A stretch of DNA of 64,000 nt, taken from Paenibacillus sp. KS-LC4 (GTDB lineage Bacteria > Bacillota > Bacilli > Paenibacillales > Paenibacillaceae). Of the stretch, positions 1 through 7,093 are shown piece after piece. How positions within the stretch are numbered: position 1 is the first letter of the stretch; each line of letters begins with the position of its first letter. Position numbers and translations under genes: made by a program. The stretch covers positions 503,501-567,500 of the forward strand of contig NZ_CP145905.1 of assembly GCF_036894955.1 (NCBI RefSeq), read 5' to 3'. The notes under the pieces are model-generated. The model saw nothing but the letters and a program-made list of their open reading frames with translations. It had not been told where the DNA came from and did not search any database.

Positions 1-40
1 AAAACTGTGCTATTATTATCGGAAAGCATCCAAAGGCAGC

Positions 41-64
41 GCCCCCTATAGGGGCTTTTTTATA
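41..64 (+). terminator. intrinsic terminator of the gene upstream of the window
   Basis: GCCCC / GGGGC arms (41-45 and 51-55) close a 5-base loop and are followed directly by a run of T. It ends a plus-strand transcript that begins outside the window and isolates the AraC gene that follows. Confidence 0.75.
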
Positions 65-152
65 TAGAGAAATCATGAGTGGTATTGCCTTGTTACAGCG
101 GTCGTTCACCACATCACGATGCAAGATAGCGTAGAGAGGGATGAAGGTCATC

Positions 153-974
153 ATGGCAGTGTTTCAGTATAATCCGGAGCGCCCCTTTCGTGATGCTCCG
201 GATATGTATTTGCTTTATTGGGGCAAGGAGGCATGTAAGCCTTGTCATCTCATAGGGCCGGTCGTAAGGGAAAACTTTAAACTGCATTTTATCCATAAAG
301 GAAAAGGGACTGTGAAGGTGGCGGGCAAAACCTACACGCTGACAGCCGGACAAGCATTCCTCATTTATCCGCAGGTGCTTATTTCCTATGAATCGGACGA
401 GAAGGACCCGTGGACGTACTCCTGGATCGGTTTTTTGGGAGAGCAGGCCGCTGAAATCATCGCTCGGACATCTATTACGCCAGAGAACCCTGTATTTCCT
501 ATGGATATGAAGCTGATGCCAACGTTATATGATCAGTTGACGGAGGCTGTCTCCCACCAAGTCAGCAGTGATTTGCGCCTTCAAGCTATTTTGTATGAGT
601 TTTTGTCGCTGCTTGTCGAGTTCGTGCCTTTAACAGACAACCATATCAGTAATGCCACGCGTAAGCAGGAAGCCTACATTCACCGAAGTATGGAGTTTCT
701 ACACGCCCACTACAGTGAACGAATTACGATGGAGCAGCTAGCTGACGTACTCGGTCTGGATCGCAAATATTTGTCTTTTCTGTTTAAAGAGGCTGTAGGC
801 ATGCCGCCACAGCAGTATTTGCTTAACTATCGTATGGATAAAGCCTGCGAGCTGCTCGGCAAGGGTATTTACAGCATTAGTGAGGTGGCGCGTTCCGTAG
901 GGTATCAAGATGCGCTGCTTTTTTCCAAAATGTTCAAAAAGGTAAAGGGAACAGCTCCGCGTAATTTTGAATAG
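153..974 (+). CDS. AraC-family transcriptional regulator with N-terminal cupin
   Basis: The protein of about 273 residues has an N-terminal cupin-like sensing region (about residues 10-150, with the FIHKGKGTVKV beta-strand pattern) and a C-terminal pair of AraC helix-turn-helix units (about 170-273: MEQLADVLGLDRKYLSFLFK, then SISEVARSVGYQDALLFSKMFKK in two parts). Regulators of this build usually bind a sugar or other small ligand and activate a neighbouring gene. The aldo/keto reductase 107 bases downstream on the same strand is the obvious candidate target. I chose the ATG at 153 because GAAGG lies 5 bases before it; the ATG at 141 has its purine run directly abutting it. The ligand cannot be told from the sequence. 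Confidence 0.85.
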   Translation: MAVFQYNPERPFRDAPDMYLLYWGKEACKPCHLIGPVVRENFKLHFIHKGKGTVKVAGKTYTLTAGQAFLIYPQVLISYESDEKDPWTYSWIGFLGEQAAEIIARTSITPENPVFPMDMKLMPTLYDQLTEAVSHQVSSDLRLQAILYEFLSLLVEFVPLTDNHISNATRKQEAYIHRSMEFLHAHYSERITMEQLADVLGLDRKYLSFLFKEAVGMPPQQYLLNYRMDKACELLGKGIYSISEVARSVGYQDALLFSKMFKKVKGTAPRNFE

Positions 975-1081
975 CTCATTAAAAAAGACATTATTCCATA
1001 AATACCATCCTTGCTGACATAGGATTCATAGTCGTTTCCCGCTACAATAGGCTTATATTTAACCTGAGGGGGAACAAATAA

Positions 1082-2071
1082 ATGAGCTATTTGGCAAGTC
1101 ATAATAGATATGACACTATGACATATAACCGCAGTGGAAGAAGCGGACTGAGGCTGCCCGCTATTTCGTTAGGGCTGTGGCATAATTTTGGCGGTATTGA
1201 TTCGCTAGAGAAAGGCAGGGAAATGGTTAGACGGGCATTCGACCTCGGAATAACACATTTTGATCTGGCGAATAATTACGGTCCGCCTCCGGGCTCAGCG
1301 GAGCAAACGTTTGGCAGTATTTTGAAAGCGGACTTTGCAGCTTACCGCGATGAGCTGATCATTTCGACCAAAGCCGGCTACGGCATGTGGGAAGGGCCTT
1401 ATGGCGATTTTGGCTCCAAAAAATATTTGGTGTCCAGCCTTGACCAAAGCTTGAAGCGGATGGGACTCGATTATGTTGATATCTTCTATCATCACCGTCC
1501 AGATCCAAATACGCCGCTGGAAGAAACGATGGCTGCGCTTGACCTGATTGTGCGCCAAGGCAAGGCGCTGTATGTCGGCTTGTCCAACTATAAGCCGGAG
1601 CAGACGCGTGAAGCATCGCGCATTTTGAAGCAGCTCGGCACACCTTGTCTGATTCATCAGCCAAGCTACTCCATGATTAATCGCCATGTTGAGGATGGCT
1701 TGCTGGACGTGCTGGATGAAGAGGGTATTGGCTCCATCGTATTTTCACCGCTTGCGAAGGGCATGCTGAGCGATCGCTATTTGAATGGCATTGCTCCGGA
1801 TTCGCGCGCGGCTGGCCCGAGTGTGTTTTTGCGTCCAGAGGAAATTACCGATGAGCTTGTCGCTAAGCTGCGCCAACTGAATGAACTGGCGGCTGGCCGT
1901 GGCCAGAAGCTGTCGCAAATGGCACTTGCATGGGTGCTACGTGGTGGTCGCGTGACTTCTGCGCTTATTGGAGCAAGTAAAGTCAGCCAGATTGAGGATG
2001 CCGTTCAGGCGCTTGCTGTCGCGCATTTCACCGATGAAGAGCTGACGCTGATTGATCAGATTTTGCAATAG
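1082..2071 (+). CDS. aldo/keto reductase, YghZ/glyceraldehyde-phosphate reductase type
   Basis: A 329-residue TIM-barrel NADPH-dependent oxidoreductase. The catalytic set of the family is visible: Asp and Tyr in HFDLANNYG, Lys in ISTKAGY and His in FYHHRPD. The C-terminal LIGASKVSQIED segment belongs to the cofactor-binding region. The start has GAGGGGG 8-9 bases upstream. The extended N-terminus (RYDTMTYNRSGRSGLRLP) and overall length match the YghZ branch, whose E. coli member reduces L-glyceraldehyde 3-phosphate and methylglyoxal. The true substrate is unknown. A close paralogue lies at 58454-59446. The AraC gene upstream suggests inducible expression. Confidence 0.88.
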   Translation: MSYLASHNRYDTMTYNRSGRSGLRLPAISLGLWHNFGGIDSLEKGREMVRRAFDLGITHFDLANNYGPPPGSAEQTFGSILKADFAAYRDELIISTKAGYGMWEGPYGDFGSKKYLVSSLDQSLKRMGLDYVDIFYHHRPDPNTPLEETMAALDLIVRQGKALYVGLSNYKPEQTREASRILKQLGTPCLIHQPSYSMINRHVEDGLLDVLDEEGIGSIVFSPLAKGMLSDRYLNGIAPDSRAAGPSVFLRPEEITDELVAKLRQLNELAAGRGQKLSQMALAWVLRGGRVTSALIGASKVSQIEDAVQALAVAHFTDEELTLIDQILQ

Positions 2072-2206
2072 ACATCGGGAGATGAGGCAATGGGCTTGTG
2101 CCATAAAGGCTGCATTGTCGATAGAGAGGGAGATTTCGGTTTCCCCTACGATATTTTGTAAACACTTCCGATAATTATATGAAAAAAAGAGAGACGAATG
2201 CACAGT

Positions 2207-2244
2207 GCCGCGAAACCTTTGGACAATAGGTTTCGCGGCTTTTA
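2207..2244 (+). terminator. intrinsic terminator after the aldo/keto reductase
   Basis: Perfect 12-bp arms GCCGCGAAACCT / AGGTTTCGCGGC with a 9-base loop, followed by TTTTATAAT. It ends the reductase transcript. Confidence 0.85.
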
Positions 2245-2423
2245 TAATACCAAGAAAAATGGCCGGAGTCAGATGGACTCGCTCATCGGTGAAGAAGGCG
2301 TCGCCTGTATATTTGACTAGTTAACGAAGTAATAGAATGGTGAGAGATGCTGCAAGTGTATCTATTAATATAGTTTGAAAAGCTTTAAAAATTATGAAAT
2401 TTGTGGTAATATTATGAAACACT

Positions 2424-2453
2424 TTCGTTTTTTTACTTTTAGCTAAGTATACT
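2424..2453 (+). promoter_or_regulatory. probable promoter of the secreted protein gene
   Basis: TATACT (2448-2453) is a good -10 box. The best upstream match, TTCGTT at 2424, is a poor -35 with an 18-base gap, set in a T-rich tract. The start codon follows 27 bases later. Confidence 0.4.
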
Positions 2454-2479
2454 AAAAAGATGATTAGGGGCGTGTAATA

Positions 2480-3436
2480 ATGACAAGATTTCGCAAGAAA
2501 ATGAGCTTTTTATTACTGTGTTTTGTAATAGTGTTACCTACAATCGCTTCAGCAAGCACCAATAGTGGAGATGGTACTGTAAGCATTCTAGATGAGAGTG
2601 AATTCTATGACGCAGTAGGAAATAAAATTGAGGTGTTAGAAGAATCTGATGGTACAATCGTAGTTTATATTAATAGTGTATTGGACCATAGTGCAAAAAC
2701 AGACTTAACTAGGGGTACAGTTGAGTCGACGGAATATATTGATTCCACTAGGAAACAAGATAAGCACAGCATGACAGCAAATGGCAAGAAAGAGAAAAAT
2801 ATTGATAAAGATAAAATAGGCATGCAAGAAAAAAAGACTATTTATAAAATAGACGATCTTATTAAAGAAGATGTTTTCGTTGGATCAACTGTAGACGTAG
2901 TAGAGAAACTAGAAGTTGCAAGTTTAATTTCCGCAGCAGCCTATGACCCAATCTATACTTACCCTCCAACATGGCCTTATAACCAAGCATATACTTATAG
3001 AAATACTTATAATAATGATCAAAGGCAAATTTATGCACATGGTTATTATAAGAATGAGGCACCGACATACACTTCTTCCCAAAAGGTAAGTTTTTTAAGA
3101 AGCACCTCAATTGGGGTTGGAGTTTCACTAATTGTTGCATTATTTTCTGGGCCGGTAACTGTTGCTGTAGCTACAGGTGCTATTATAGCCTGCGTAGGTG
3201 CTTGGATATTAGATGGATATTTCACCAAGGATGTAGATGTCAATGTTCACATAAAAATTGAGTGGGAGAGTTGGTTAGCTATCGTTAATGCAAATTCCTA
3301 TTATGTACAACAAGGCACCCAATATCTTAGAGTTATGAATCAGTTCGGCCCAGGAGAATCAACTAGAGAATTAGGTGGGAAGGTGGGCTTTGTTGGGAAT
3401 TTCACTGAATTCTTAAGACAAAGCTCATGGAATTAG
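2480..3436 (+). CDS. secreted protein of unknown function with hydrophobic glycine-rich segment
   Basis: I do not recognise this 318-residue protein with certainty. It has a clear signal peptide (about residues 1-26, ending ASA), a charged Lys/Asp/Glu-rich middle (about 85-150), a Tyr/Pro/Asn-rich stretch (about 155-190: YDPIYTYPPTWPYNQAYTY), a long hydrophobic Gly/Ala/Val segment able to form a membrane hairpin (about 208-247), then a beta-rich tail. That order (export signal, pro-like region, hydrophobic hairpin) recalls large secreted bacteriocins, but this is an inference from architecture only. AGGGG lies about 10 bases before the ATG. Base composition is much richer in A+T than the neighbours. 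A two-helix membrane protein starts 4 bases after the stop, so the two are probably made together. Confidence 0.7.
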   Translation: MTRFRKKMSFLLLCFVIVLPTIASASTNSGDGTVSILDESEFYDAVGNKIEVLEESDGTIVVYINSVLDHSAKTDLTRGTVESTEYIDSTRKQDKHSMTANGKKEKNIDKDKIGMQEKKTIYKIDDLIKEDVFVGSTVDVVEKLEVASLISAAAYDPIYTYPPTWPYNQAYTYRNTYNNDQRQIYAHGYYKNEAPTYTSSQKVSFLRSTSIGVGVSLIVALFSGPVTVAVATGAIIACVGAWILDGYFTKDVDVNVHIKIEWESWLAIVNANSYYVQQGTQYLRVMNQFGPGESTRELGGKVGFVGNFTEFLRQSSWN

Positions 3437-3440
3437 AATC

Positions 3441-3734
3441 ATGGGAACAGTCAATAACACATTTAGCCGTATGAAATTGAAAGGTAAAATGCACCATTTT
3501 TTGTTACAGCCTATGCTGACCTCTGGGGTTTCAACCATTTTTGTAGTTGGCGCTCAATACTTGTTCATGTGGTTCGATTATGGACAGGGATACGCGAATG
3601 AGTTATTAGTGAAGGGCATTAAAACAGGATGGTATGTTATTTTGTCCCTATTCATAGTGATGTATATTGCGCTAGCCATAATAAACGTAATCAGATGGGT
3701 ATATCATAAGAGAAAATCAATGCAAAACTTATAG
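3441..3734 (+). CDS. small membrane protein with two transmembrane helices
   Basis: A 97-residue protein with two hydrophobic helices (about residues 22-46 and 58-84) and a basic C-terminal tail (YHKRKS). The start codon lies 4 bases after the stop of the secreted protein and has no strong ribosome binding site of its own, which points to translational coupling. Composition is A+T-rich, like the partner. No family was recognised. Its size, topology and placement resemble immunity or accessory proteins found beside secreted bacteriocin-like proteins, but no sequence evidence proves that. A terminator directly after it closes the two-gene unit. Confidence 0.65.
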   Translation: MGTVNNTFSRMKLKGKMHHFLLQPMLTSGVSTIFVVGAQYLFMWFDYGQGYANELLVKGIKTGWYVILSLFIVMYIALAIINVIRWVYHKRKSMQNL

Positions 3735-3757
3735 CAGCCGCGTCACACGCCGCTGAA

Positions 3758-3787
3758 GAGGCCTCTCGATTATCGAGAGGCTTCTTC
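3758..3787 (+). terminator. intrinsic terminator closing the secreted/membrane protein pair
   Basis: GCCTCTCGAT / ATCGAGAGGC-type arms with almost no loop are followed by TTCTTCG. It lies between this pair and the convergent gene ending at 3811 and may serve both. Confidence 0.7.
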
Positions 3788-3810
3788 GAGCATGAGACAG
3801 GGAGGTTTTG

Positions 3811-4638
3811 TTATGAAGAAAGTGATGTATTCCCCTTCGTAATAATAGCGGCTATTTGTTCCTCGCTGCTATAGATCGTCTGCTTCTTATCCAAAATGCC
3901 TTGCTGCAGCGTCAGCAATTTGGCGAAGGAGCGTGAAGCTGCTGCGGCATCGCCTTTCTTCACGGACTGGGTTAATAGCTTGCCTTCGGCCGTTATAAGC
4001 TTCCGGCTGCTGGATATGCTGCTTTTGGCGGAGCGGATCTTAATGCGCTGCGAGGAAGCTGTCTCTAGCATGGCGCGCGTCTGCTTCGCCTTCAGCACGG
4101 TGGCGGCCTTAAGCTTGCTGTAGGCCTCGGTTTTATTTTTAATATCCAGCTTCGCGAGCTGGACGGCTTGCTTCGTCTGCGCGAGCTGTGCCTTCAGCAC
4201 GGCATTCAGCTCCTTGCTTTGCAGCAGCTTGGCGGCTTCCTGCTGCTTTCGCAGCGAGGCATACAGGTCAAAGAGCGGCTGATAGCGCTCCTTCGTCTGC
4301 TTAACGTCAGCCGCCAGCTGGGCAAGCTTCTCCTCATTCAACTGCTTGATGCGCTGCCGGATGGCAGCAAGCGCTTCTTCATTGCGATAGTGGATGGCGG
4401 TGATTTTCCCTTCCCAAGTGTCTTCTTGCTGCTGGGCGGACAGCAGACTGTCGTATTGCTTCTTGAGCTGGGAGGCTGACGCAGAGTCGGCACTAGCGGT
4501 CAGCTTGTCGAAGGCTGTCTGAACGGTGGGTGAAAAGGGCAAGAGTGATGCGGCAGCAGTTGAGACAGCTGGCAGCGTCAAAAATAAGGATAATGCGATC
4601 AGACTGGTAAACAGATGCAGCGGCTTGAAAATAAACAA
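3811..4638 (-). CDS. exported coiled-coil protein of unknown function
   Basis: About 275 residues: a signal peptide (FKPLHLFTSLIALSLFLTLP, cleavage likely after the following Ala-rich run), then an almost wholly alpha-helical Lys/Gln/Ala/Leu-rich body with heptad-like spacing and no enzymatic motif. I set the start at the TTG at 4638 because AAGGAGG lies 8 bases before it. The longer reading from 4677 would place that ribosome binding site inside the gene and bury the signal peptide. Transcription probably begins at the promoter at 4818-4846 and must pass the leader terminator at 4729-4780. The function is unknown; a wall-associated or structural role is a guess. Confidence 0.7.
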   Translation of the reverse strand: MFIFKPLHLFTSLIALSLFLTLPAVSTAAASLLPFSPTVQTAFDKLTASADSASASQLKKQYDSLLSAQQQEDTWEGKITAIHYRNEEALAAIRQRIKQLNEEKLAQLAADVKQTKERYQPLFDLYASLRKQQEAAKLLQSKELNAVLKAQLAQTKQAVQLAKLDIKNKTEAYSKLKAATVLKAKQTRAMLETASSQRIKIRSAKSSISSSRKLITAEGKLLTQSVKKGDAAAASRSFAKLLTLQQGILDKKQTIYSSEEQIAAIITKGNTSLSS

Positions 4639-4728
4639 AGTGGAGCCCTCCTTTAAAATGATGGAAATCAAGCGCAAAAGAAAAGACGTTGAAGGGCAGC
4701 GATAGAGGGCATAGTCCCGTATATACGC

Positions 4729-4780
4729 AAAAAAGCACCCGCAAGAAGGACGCCTGAGGCGTCTTCTCTTACGGGTGCTT
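4729..4780 (-). terminator. leader terminator or small-RNA terminator
   Basis: On the minus strand AGCACCCG...GACGCC pairs with GGCGTC...CGGGTGCT (arms 4734-4754 and 4758-4779, 3-base loop, a few mismatches) and is followed by six T. It lies between the promoter at 4818-4846 and the coding start at 4638. It therefore either attenuates the gene or ends a separate RNA of about 84 bases. Confidence 0.75.
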
Positions 4781-4817
4781 CCAACGTAAGCCGCTGCTAT
4801 TCAAATAATTATTTCCC

Positions 4818-4846
4818 AATATACTAAACGGAAGGCCATTCGTCAA
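4818..4846 (-). promoter_or_regulatory. strong sigma-A-type promoter reading into a terminated leader
   Basis: Minus-strand TTGACG (4841-4846), exactly 17 bases, then TATATT (4818-4823). Transcription would start near 4811, leaving an untranslated leader of roughly 170 bases to the TTG start at 4638, with a terminator halfway. Confidence 0.75.
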
Positions 4847-4925
4847 GCTCTTTCCGAAGGGCTGTTCCCTCTGGCCATTCTCCTGTATGATAGTAGGAAA
4901 AGAGCTGAAAGGGAGGATGCGGCGA

Positions 4926-5057
4926 ATGAATGTACCGATAGGCATTTGGATTTTTGCCGGAATAATCGTAATTTTGCTGACATGGATGACACTTTGGGTT
5001 ACGAAAAAAGCGTATTCGAAAAAATGGGACGATTCCGATCAGGACATGGGAACGTAG
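4926..5057 (+). CDS. 43-residue single-helix membrane protein
   Basis: An open frame of 43 codons with GGGAGG 9 bases before its ATG. The product starts MNVPIG and has one hydrophobic helix (about residues 5-25), then a Lys-rich patch (KKAYSKK) and an acidic tail (DDSDQDMGT). The sharp positive-inside pattern and good ribosome binding site make it a credible small membrane protein. Such proteins often modulate transporters or kinases, but nothing nearby shows a partner. It faces away from the coiled-coil gene and converges on mqnD. Confidence 0.6.
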   Translation: MNVPIGIWIFAGIIVILLTWMTLWVTKKAYSKKWDDSDQDMGT

Positions 5058-5146
5058 ATCGAAGATTGAATGGCCCCCATTTTCACAAGGGGTGAACGTT
5101 ATACGTCACACGTTACAAGTCAATCATCGTAATAGCCTGTCCGGCG

Positions 5147-5989
5147 CTAAGGCTGAAATTTCAGCAGCTCAGGATCAATGGCAGGAACGAGCCCTTCCTG
5201 TGCAGCGCGGTTTAGCAGCATTGCAATCGCCTCATATCCGCTATCGCCAAGATTGGCAGTGAAGTCATTGACGTATAGATCAATGTGCGCCTTCGCGACG
5301 GCTGCGTCCATCTCTTGGGCATGCTGCATGACGTATTCGCGAGGCGCCTCGGGATTCGCCCATGCATAAGCGACTGAAGCCTGAATCCACTTCGTGATGG
5401 AAGGCAGGTCGAGTGAGCGGCGGGCAATAATAGCTCCAAGCGGTATAGGCAGTCCCGTGTCGGCTTCCCACCAGCTGCCCAGATCCGTCATCATGGATAG
5501 GCCAAAGCTTGGATACGTGAAACGCGCCTCATGAATGACAAGGCCAGCATCAATATGTCCGTCGCGAACGGCCGGCATAATTTCATGGAATGGCATGATG
5601 ACGATATCGCCTACCCCTCCTGGAACATGCTTAGCGGCCCAAAGCCTGAATAGCAAATATGCAGTGGAACGGTCGCTTGGCACCGCCACGCGTTTGCCTG
5701 ACAACGCTGCCGCATCTGTGCGGGTTCCGGCTGTCAAGACGAGTGGGCCGCAGCCTCTGCCGAGCGCACCGCCGCATGGAAGCAGGGCATAATCCTCCAG
5801 CACCCATGGGAGGGCAGCGTAGGAAATTTTCAGCACATCAAGCGGGCTGTCGCCGCTGGCTGCCAGGCGATTGGTTATGTCGATATCGGCATACGTAATT
5901 TCCAGCTCAGGTGCATCAGGGATAAGCCCGTGTGCCCAAGCGTGAAAGACGAAAGTATCGTTCGGACATGGAGAAAAAGCGATTTTCAT
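5147..5989 (-). CDS. mqnD: 1,4-dihydroxy-6-naphthoate synthase
   Basis: About 280 residues of the periplasmic-binding-protein-like MqnA/MqnD fold. It converts cyclic de-hypoxanthine futalosine into 1,4-dihydroxy-6-naphthoate in the futalosine route to menaquinone, in the cytosol. The N-terminus MKIAFSPCPNDTFVFHA and the internal VGDIVIMPFHEIMPAVRDG and AGLVIHEARFTYP segments are hallmarks; the conserved His of the IHE motif is the proposed catalytic base in the family. I start at 5989, where GGAGG lies 7 bases upstream; the longer frame to 6055 runs inside mqnB. Its ATG overlaps the mqnB stop (ATGA), so the two are translationally coupled. Confidence 0.9.
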   Translation of the reverse strand: MKIAFSPCPNDTFVFHAWAHGLIPDAPELEITYADIDITNRLAASGDSPLDVLKISYAALPWVLEDYALLPCGGALGRGCGPLVLTAGTRTDAAALSGKRVAVPSDRSTAYLLFRLWAAKHVPGGVGDIVIMPFHEIMPAVRDGHIDAGLVIHEARFTYPSFGLSMMTDLGSWWEADTGLPIPLGAIIARRSLDLPSITKWIQASVAYAWANPEAPREYVMQHAQEMDAAVAKAHIDLYVNDFTANLGDSGYEAIAMLLNRAAQEGLVPAIDPELLKFQP

Positions 5990-6636
5990 ACAAGCACCTC
6001 CAATAATGTGGAGCCCGCAGCTTCCAAAGCCTGCAAAGCTTCGCCAATTCGCCATGCGCTCCGGTCCCTTGGACCGACAGCATTCGAAATGGCGCGTATT
6101 TCAAGAACAGGAATGCCGAAGCTTTGTGCAGCTGAAGCAACGCCAAAGCCTTCCATCGCTTCAGCTGCTGCGCGAGGAAAGCGCTCGCTCAGCACCTGGG
6201 CGGTGGCGGCAGTTCCAGTAACGGTCGACAACGTTAAAATGGGAGCAAGTGCTGCAGCAAGCCCAGCCTGAGCCAGTGCTGCGGCTATAGCTGCGGCTTG
6301 TACATTAGCCGCTATCGTAGAAGTACCGAAGCCGAGTGTGTCGAGACTGCTGAAGCCGTCTTGTGTCTCTGCTCCGAGATCGGCGGCAATGATAGCATCG
6401 GCAATGACAAGCGAGCCCACGGCCGCCCGGCCCTCGAATCCTCCGGCGATGCCCATGCAAATGACGAGCTCGTAGCTGCCCCGCGTGAGAGCAAGTGTCG
6501 TACGGACAGCGGCTTCCGCTGGGCCAACTCCTGCCTCTGTCACATGAAAGCGCGGGTTGTTTTGCAAGCCAAGGCACACCGCATCCTTCTCGGCGGTGAC
6601 TGGGGTCATAATTAAAATATTTGGGCCAGCATCCAT
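5986..6636 (-). CDS. mqnB: futalosine hydrolase
   Basis: About 216 residues with the nucleoside-phosphorylase/hydrolase fold. MqnB splits futalosine into hypoxanthine and dehypoxanthinyl futalosine, the step before MqnC. The sequence shows the family glycine motif VICMGIAGGFEG, the VGSLVIADAI segment and the C-terminal FGIPVLEIRAISNAVGPRD substrate-site region with the catalytic Asp of the R-x-IS-N/D pattern. The ATG at 6636 has AAGGAGA 9 bases upstream; the earlier TTG would overlap that site. It forms an operon with mqnD. A long hairpin lies directly upstream of its ribosome binding site. The other menaquinone genes (mqnA, mqnC, mqnE) are not in the window. Confidence 0.9.
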   Translation of the reverse strand: MDAGPNILIMTPVTAEKDAVCLGLQNNPRFHVTEAGVGPAEAAVRTTLALTRGSYELVICMGIAGGFEGRAAVGSLVIADAIIAADLGAETQDGFSSLDTLGFGTSTIAANVQAAAIAAALAQAGLAAALAPILTLSTVTGTAATAQVLSERFPRAAAEAMEGFGVASAAQSFGIPVLEIRAISNAVGPRDRSAWRIGEALQALEAAGSTLLEVLV

Positions 6637-6663
6637 TAGGTGCAATCTCCTTTAACGGGAAAA

Positions 6664-6718
6664 TTTCGCACCATCATGCGGGAGCAGATTGCATCTACGG
6701 CCGCATAATGCTGCGAAA
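6664..6718 (-). promoter_or_regulatory. 18-bp stem-loop in the mqnB leader
   Basis: Arms 6664-6681 and 6701-6718 pair over 18 positions with only two imperfect pairs around a 19-base loop. The structure lies in the untranslated leader, between the -10 box at 6755 and the ribosome binding site near 6645. There is no T run after it, so a simple terminator is unlikely; an mRNA-stability or regulatory role fits better. Confidence 0.55.
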
Positions 6719-6754
6719 AGCTAGGGTTAATGCTTTTTCCAAGCTTATTACTTA

Positions 6755-6782
6755 ATTATAGTACGGTTGCAGACGTAAGGAA
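6755..6782 (-). promoter_or_regulatory. probable promoter of mqnBD
   Basis: A perfect TATAAT (-10, 6755-6760, minus strand) with a weak -35 (TTCCTT) 16 bases further upstream. It is the only good -10 box in the gap before mqnB. Confidence 0.45.
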
Positions 6783-6813
6783 AGGCGAGCGCTTTCCCGG
6801 CTGCGGCCCATGA

Positions 6814-6837
6814 AATAGCCGCTGACAAGCGGCTATT
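6814..6837 (-). terminator. hairpin overlapping the stop codon of the 71-residue gene
   Basis: AATAGCCGCT / AGCGGCTATT arms separated by 4 bases, but without a clear T run on either strand. The stop codon of the minus-strand gene (6833-6835) lies in one arm. It may act as a weak terminator or protect the mRNA end. Confidence 0.4.
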
Positions 6838-7048
6838 TGCGTTTCATTTCAAAAAACTCACATTGCTCTCTGGAAAAGTAAGTGATATCGCTGACGCTCG
6901 TTTGAATGACGACCTGCGTATCGTCGAAACGGACGATGTTTCCGCCGGCGCACACAATATAATCATTTTCAAAGACGCGCAGCCGAAGCTCCCGTTGAAG
7001 CGCCTCCTCGAAATCGGCATCCGTTATCAATTTACGGTTTATGGCCAT
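6833..7048 (-). CDS. 71-residue conserved-looking protein of unknown function
   Basis: A small soluble protein with mixed alpha/beta pattern and no membrane helix or metal-binding cluster (one Cys at ECEF and one at VCAGG). The ribosome binding site AAAGGAG sits 7-8 bases before the ATG. The centre (RVFENDYIVCAGGNIVRFDD) reads like a small beta-barrel or SH3-like fold, but I do not recognise the family. The stop codon TAG lies inside the right arm of a 10-bp inverted repeat (6814-6837). A 10-bp interrupted stem (7094-7128) lies in its upstream region. Confidence 0.6.
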   Translation of the reverse strand: MAINRKLITDADFEEALQRELRLRVFENDYIVCAGGNIVRFDDTQVVIQTSVSDITYFSREQCEFFEMKRK

Positions 7049-7093
7049 CCTCAGACTCCTTTACCCATTAAAATGAAACCTTATAAAAGCGGC

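Larger units (their letters stand above)
2072..2479. other. 408-base intergenic stretch: terminator, then A+T-rich promoter region
   Basis: The first 130 bases after the reductase show nothing recognisable. A terminator follows at 2207-2244, then bases 2330-2479 become sharply A+T-rich and hold a probable promoter for the secreted protein gene. No small gene with a convincing ribosome binding site was seen. Confidence 0.6.

Noticed and set aside
1295..1687. Long minus-strand open frames inside the first aldo/keto reductase
   Set aside because: They are shadows of a strongly supported gene, with no ribosome binding site and Arg/Cys-rich composition typical of antisense reading.
2480..3436. 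Firm naming of the secreted protein as a geobacillin-like bacteriocin
   Set aside because: Architecture is suggestive only; I could not match conserved residues without a search, so I left it as unknown.
4728..4811. Riboswitch (cyclic di-GMP, SAM, T-box, yybP types) in the leader before the coiled-coil gene
   Set aside because: None of the conserved cores I know for those classes is present; only a promoter and terminator can be supported.
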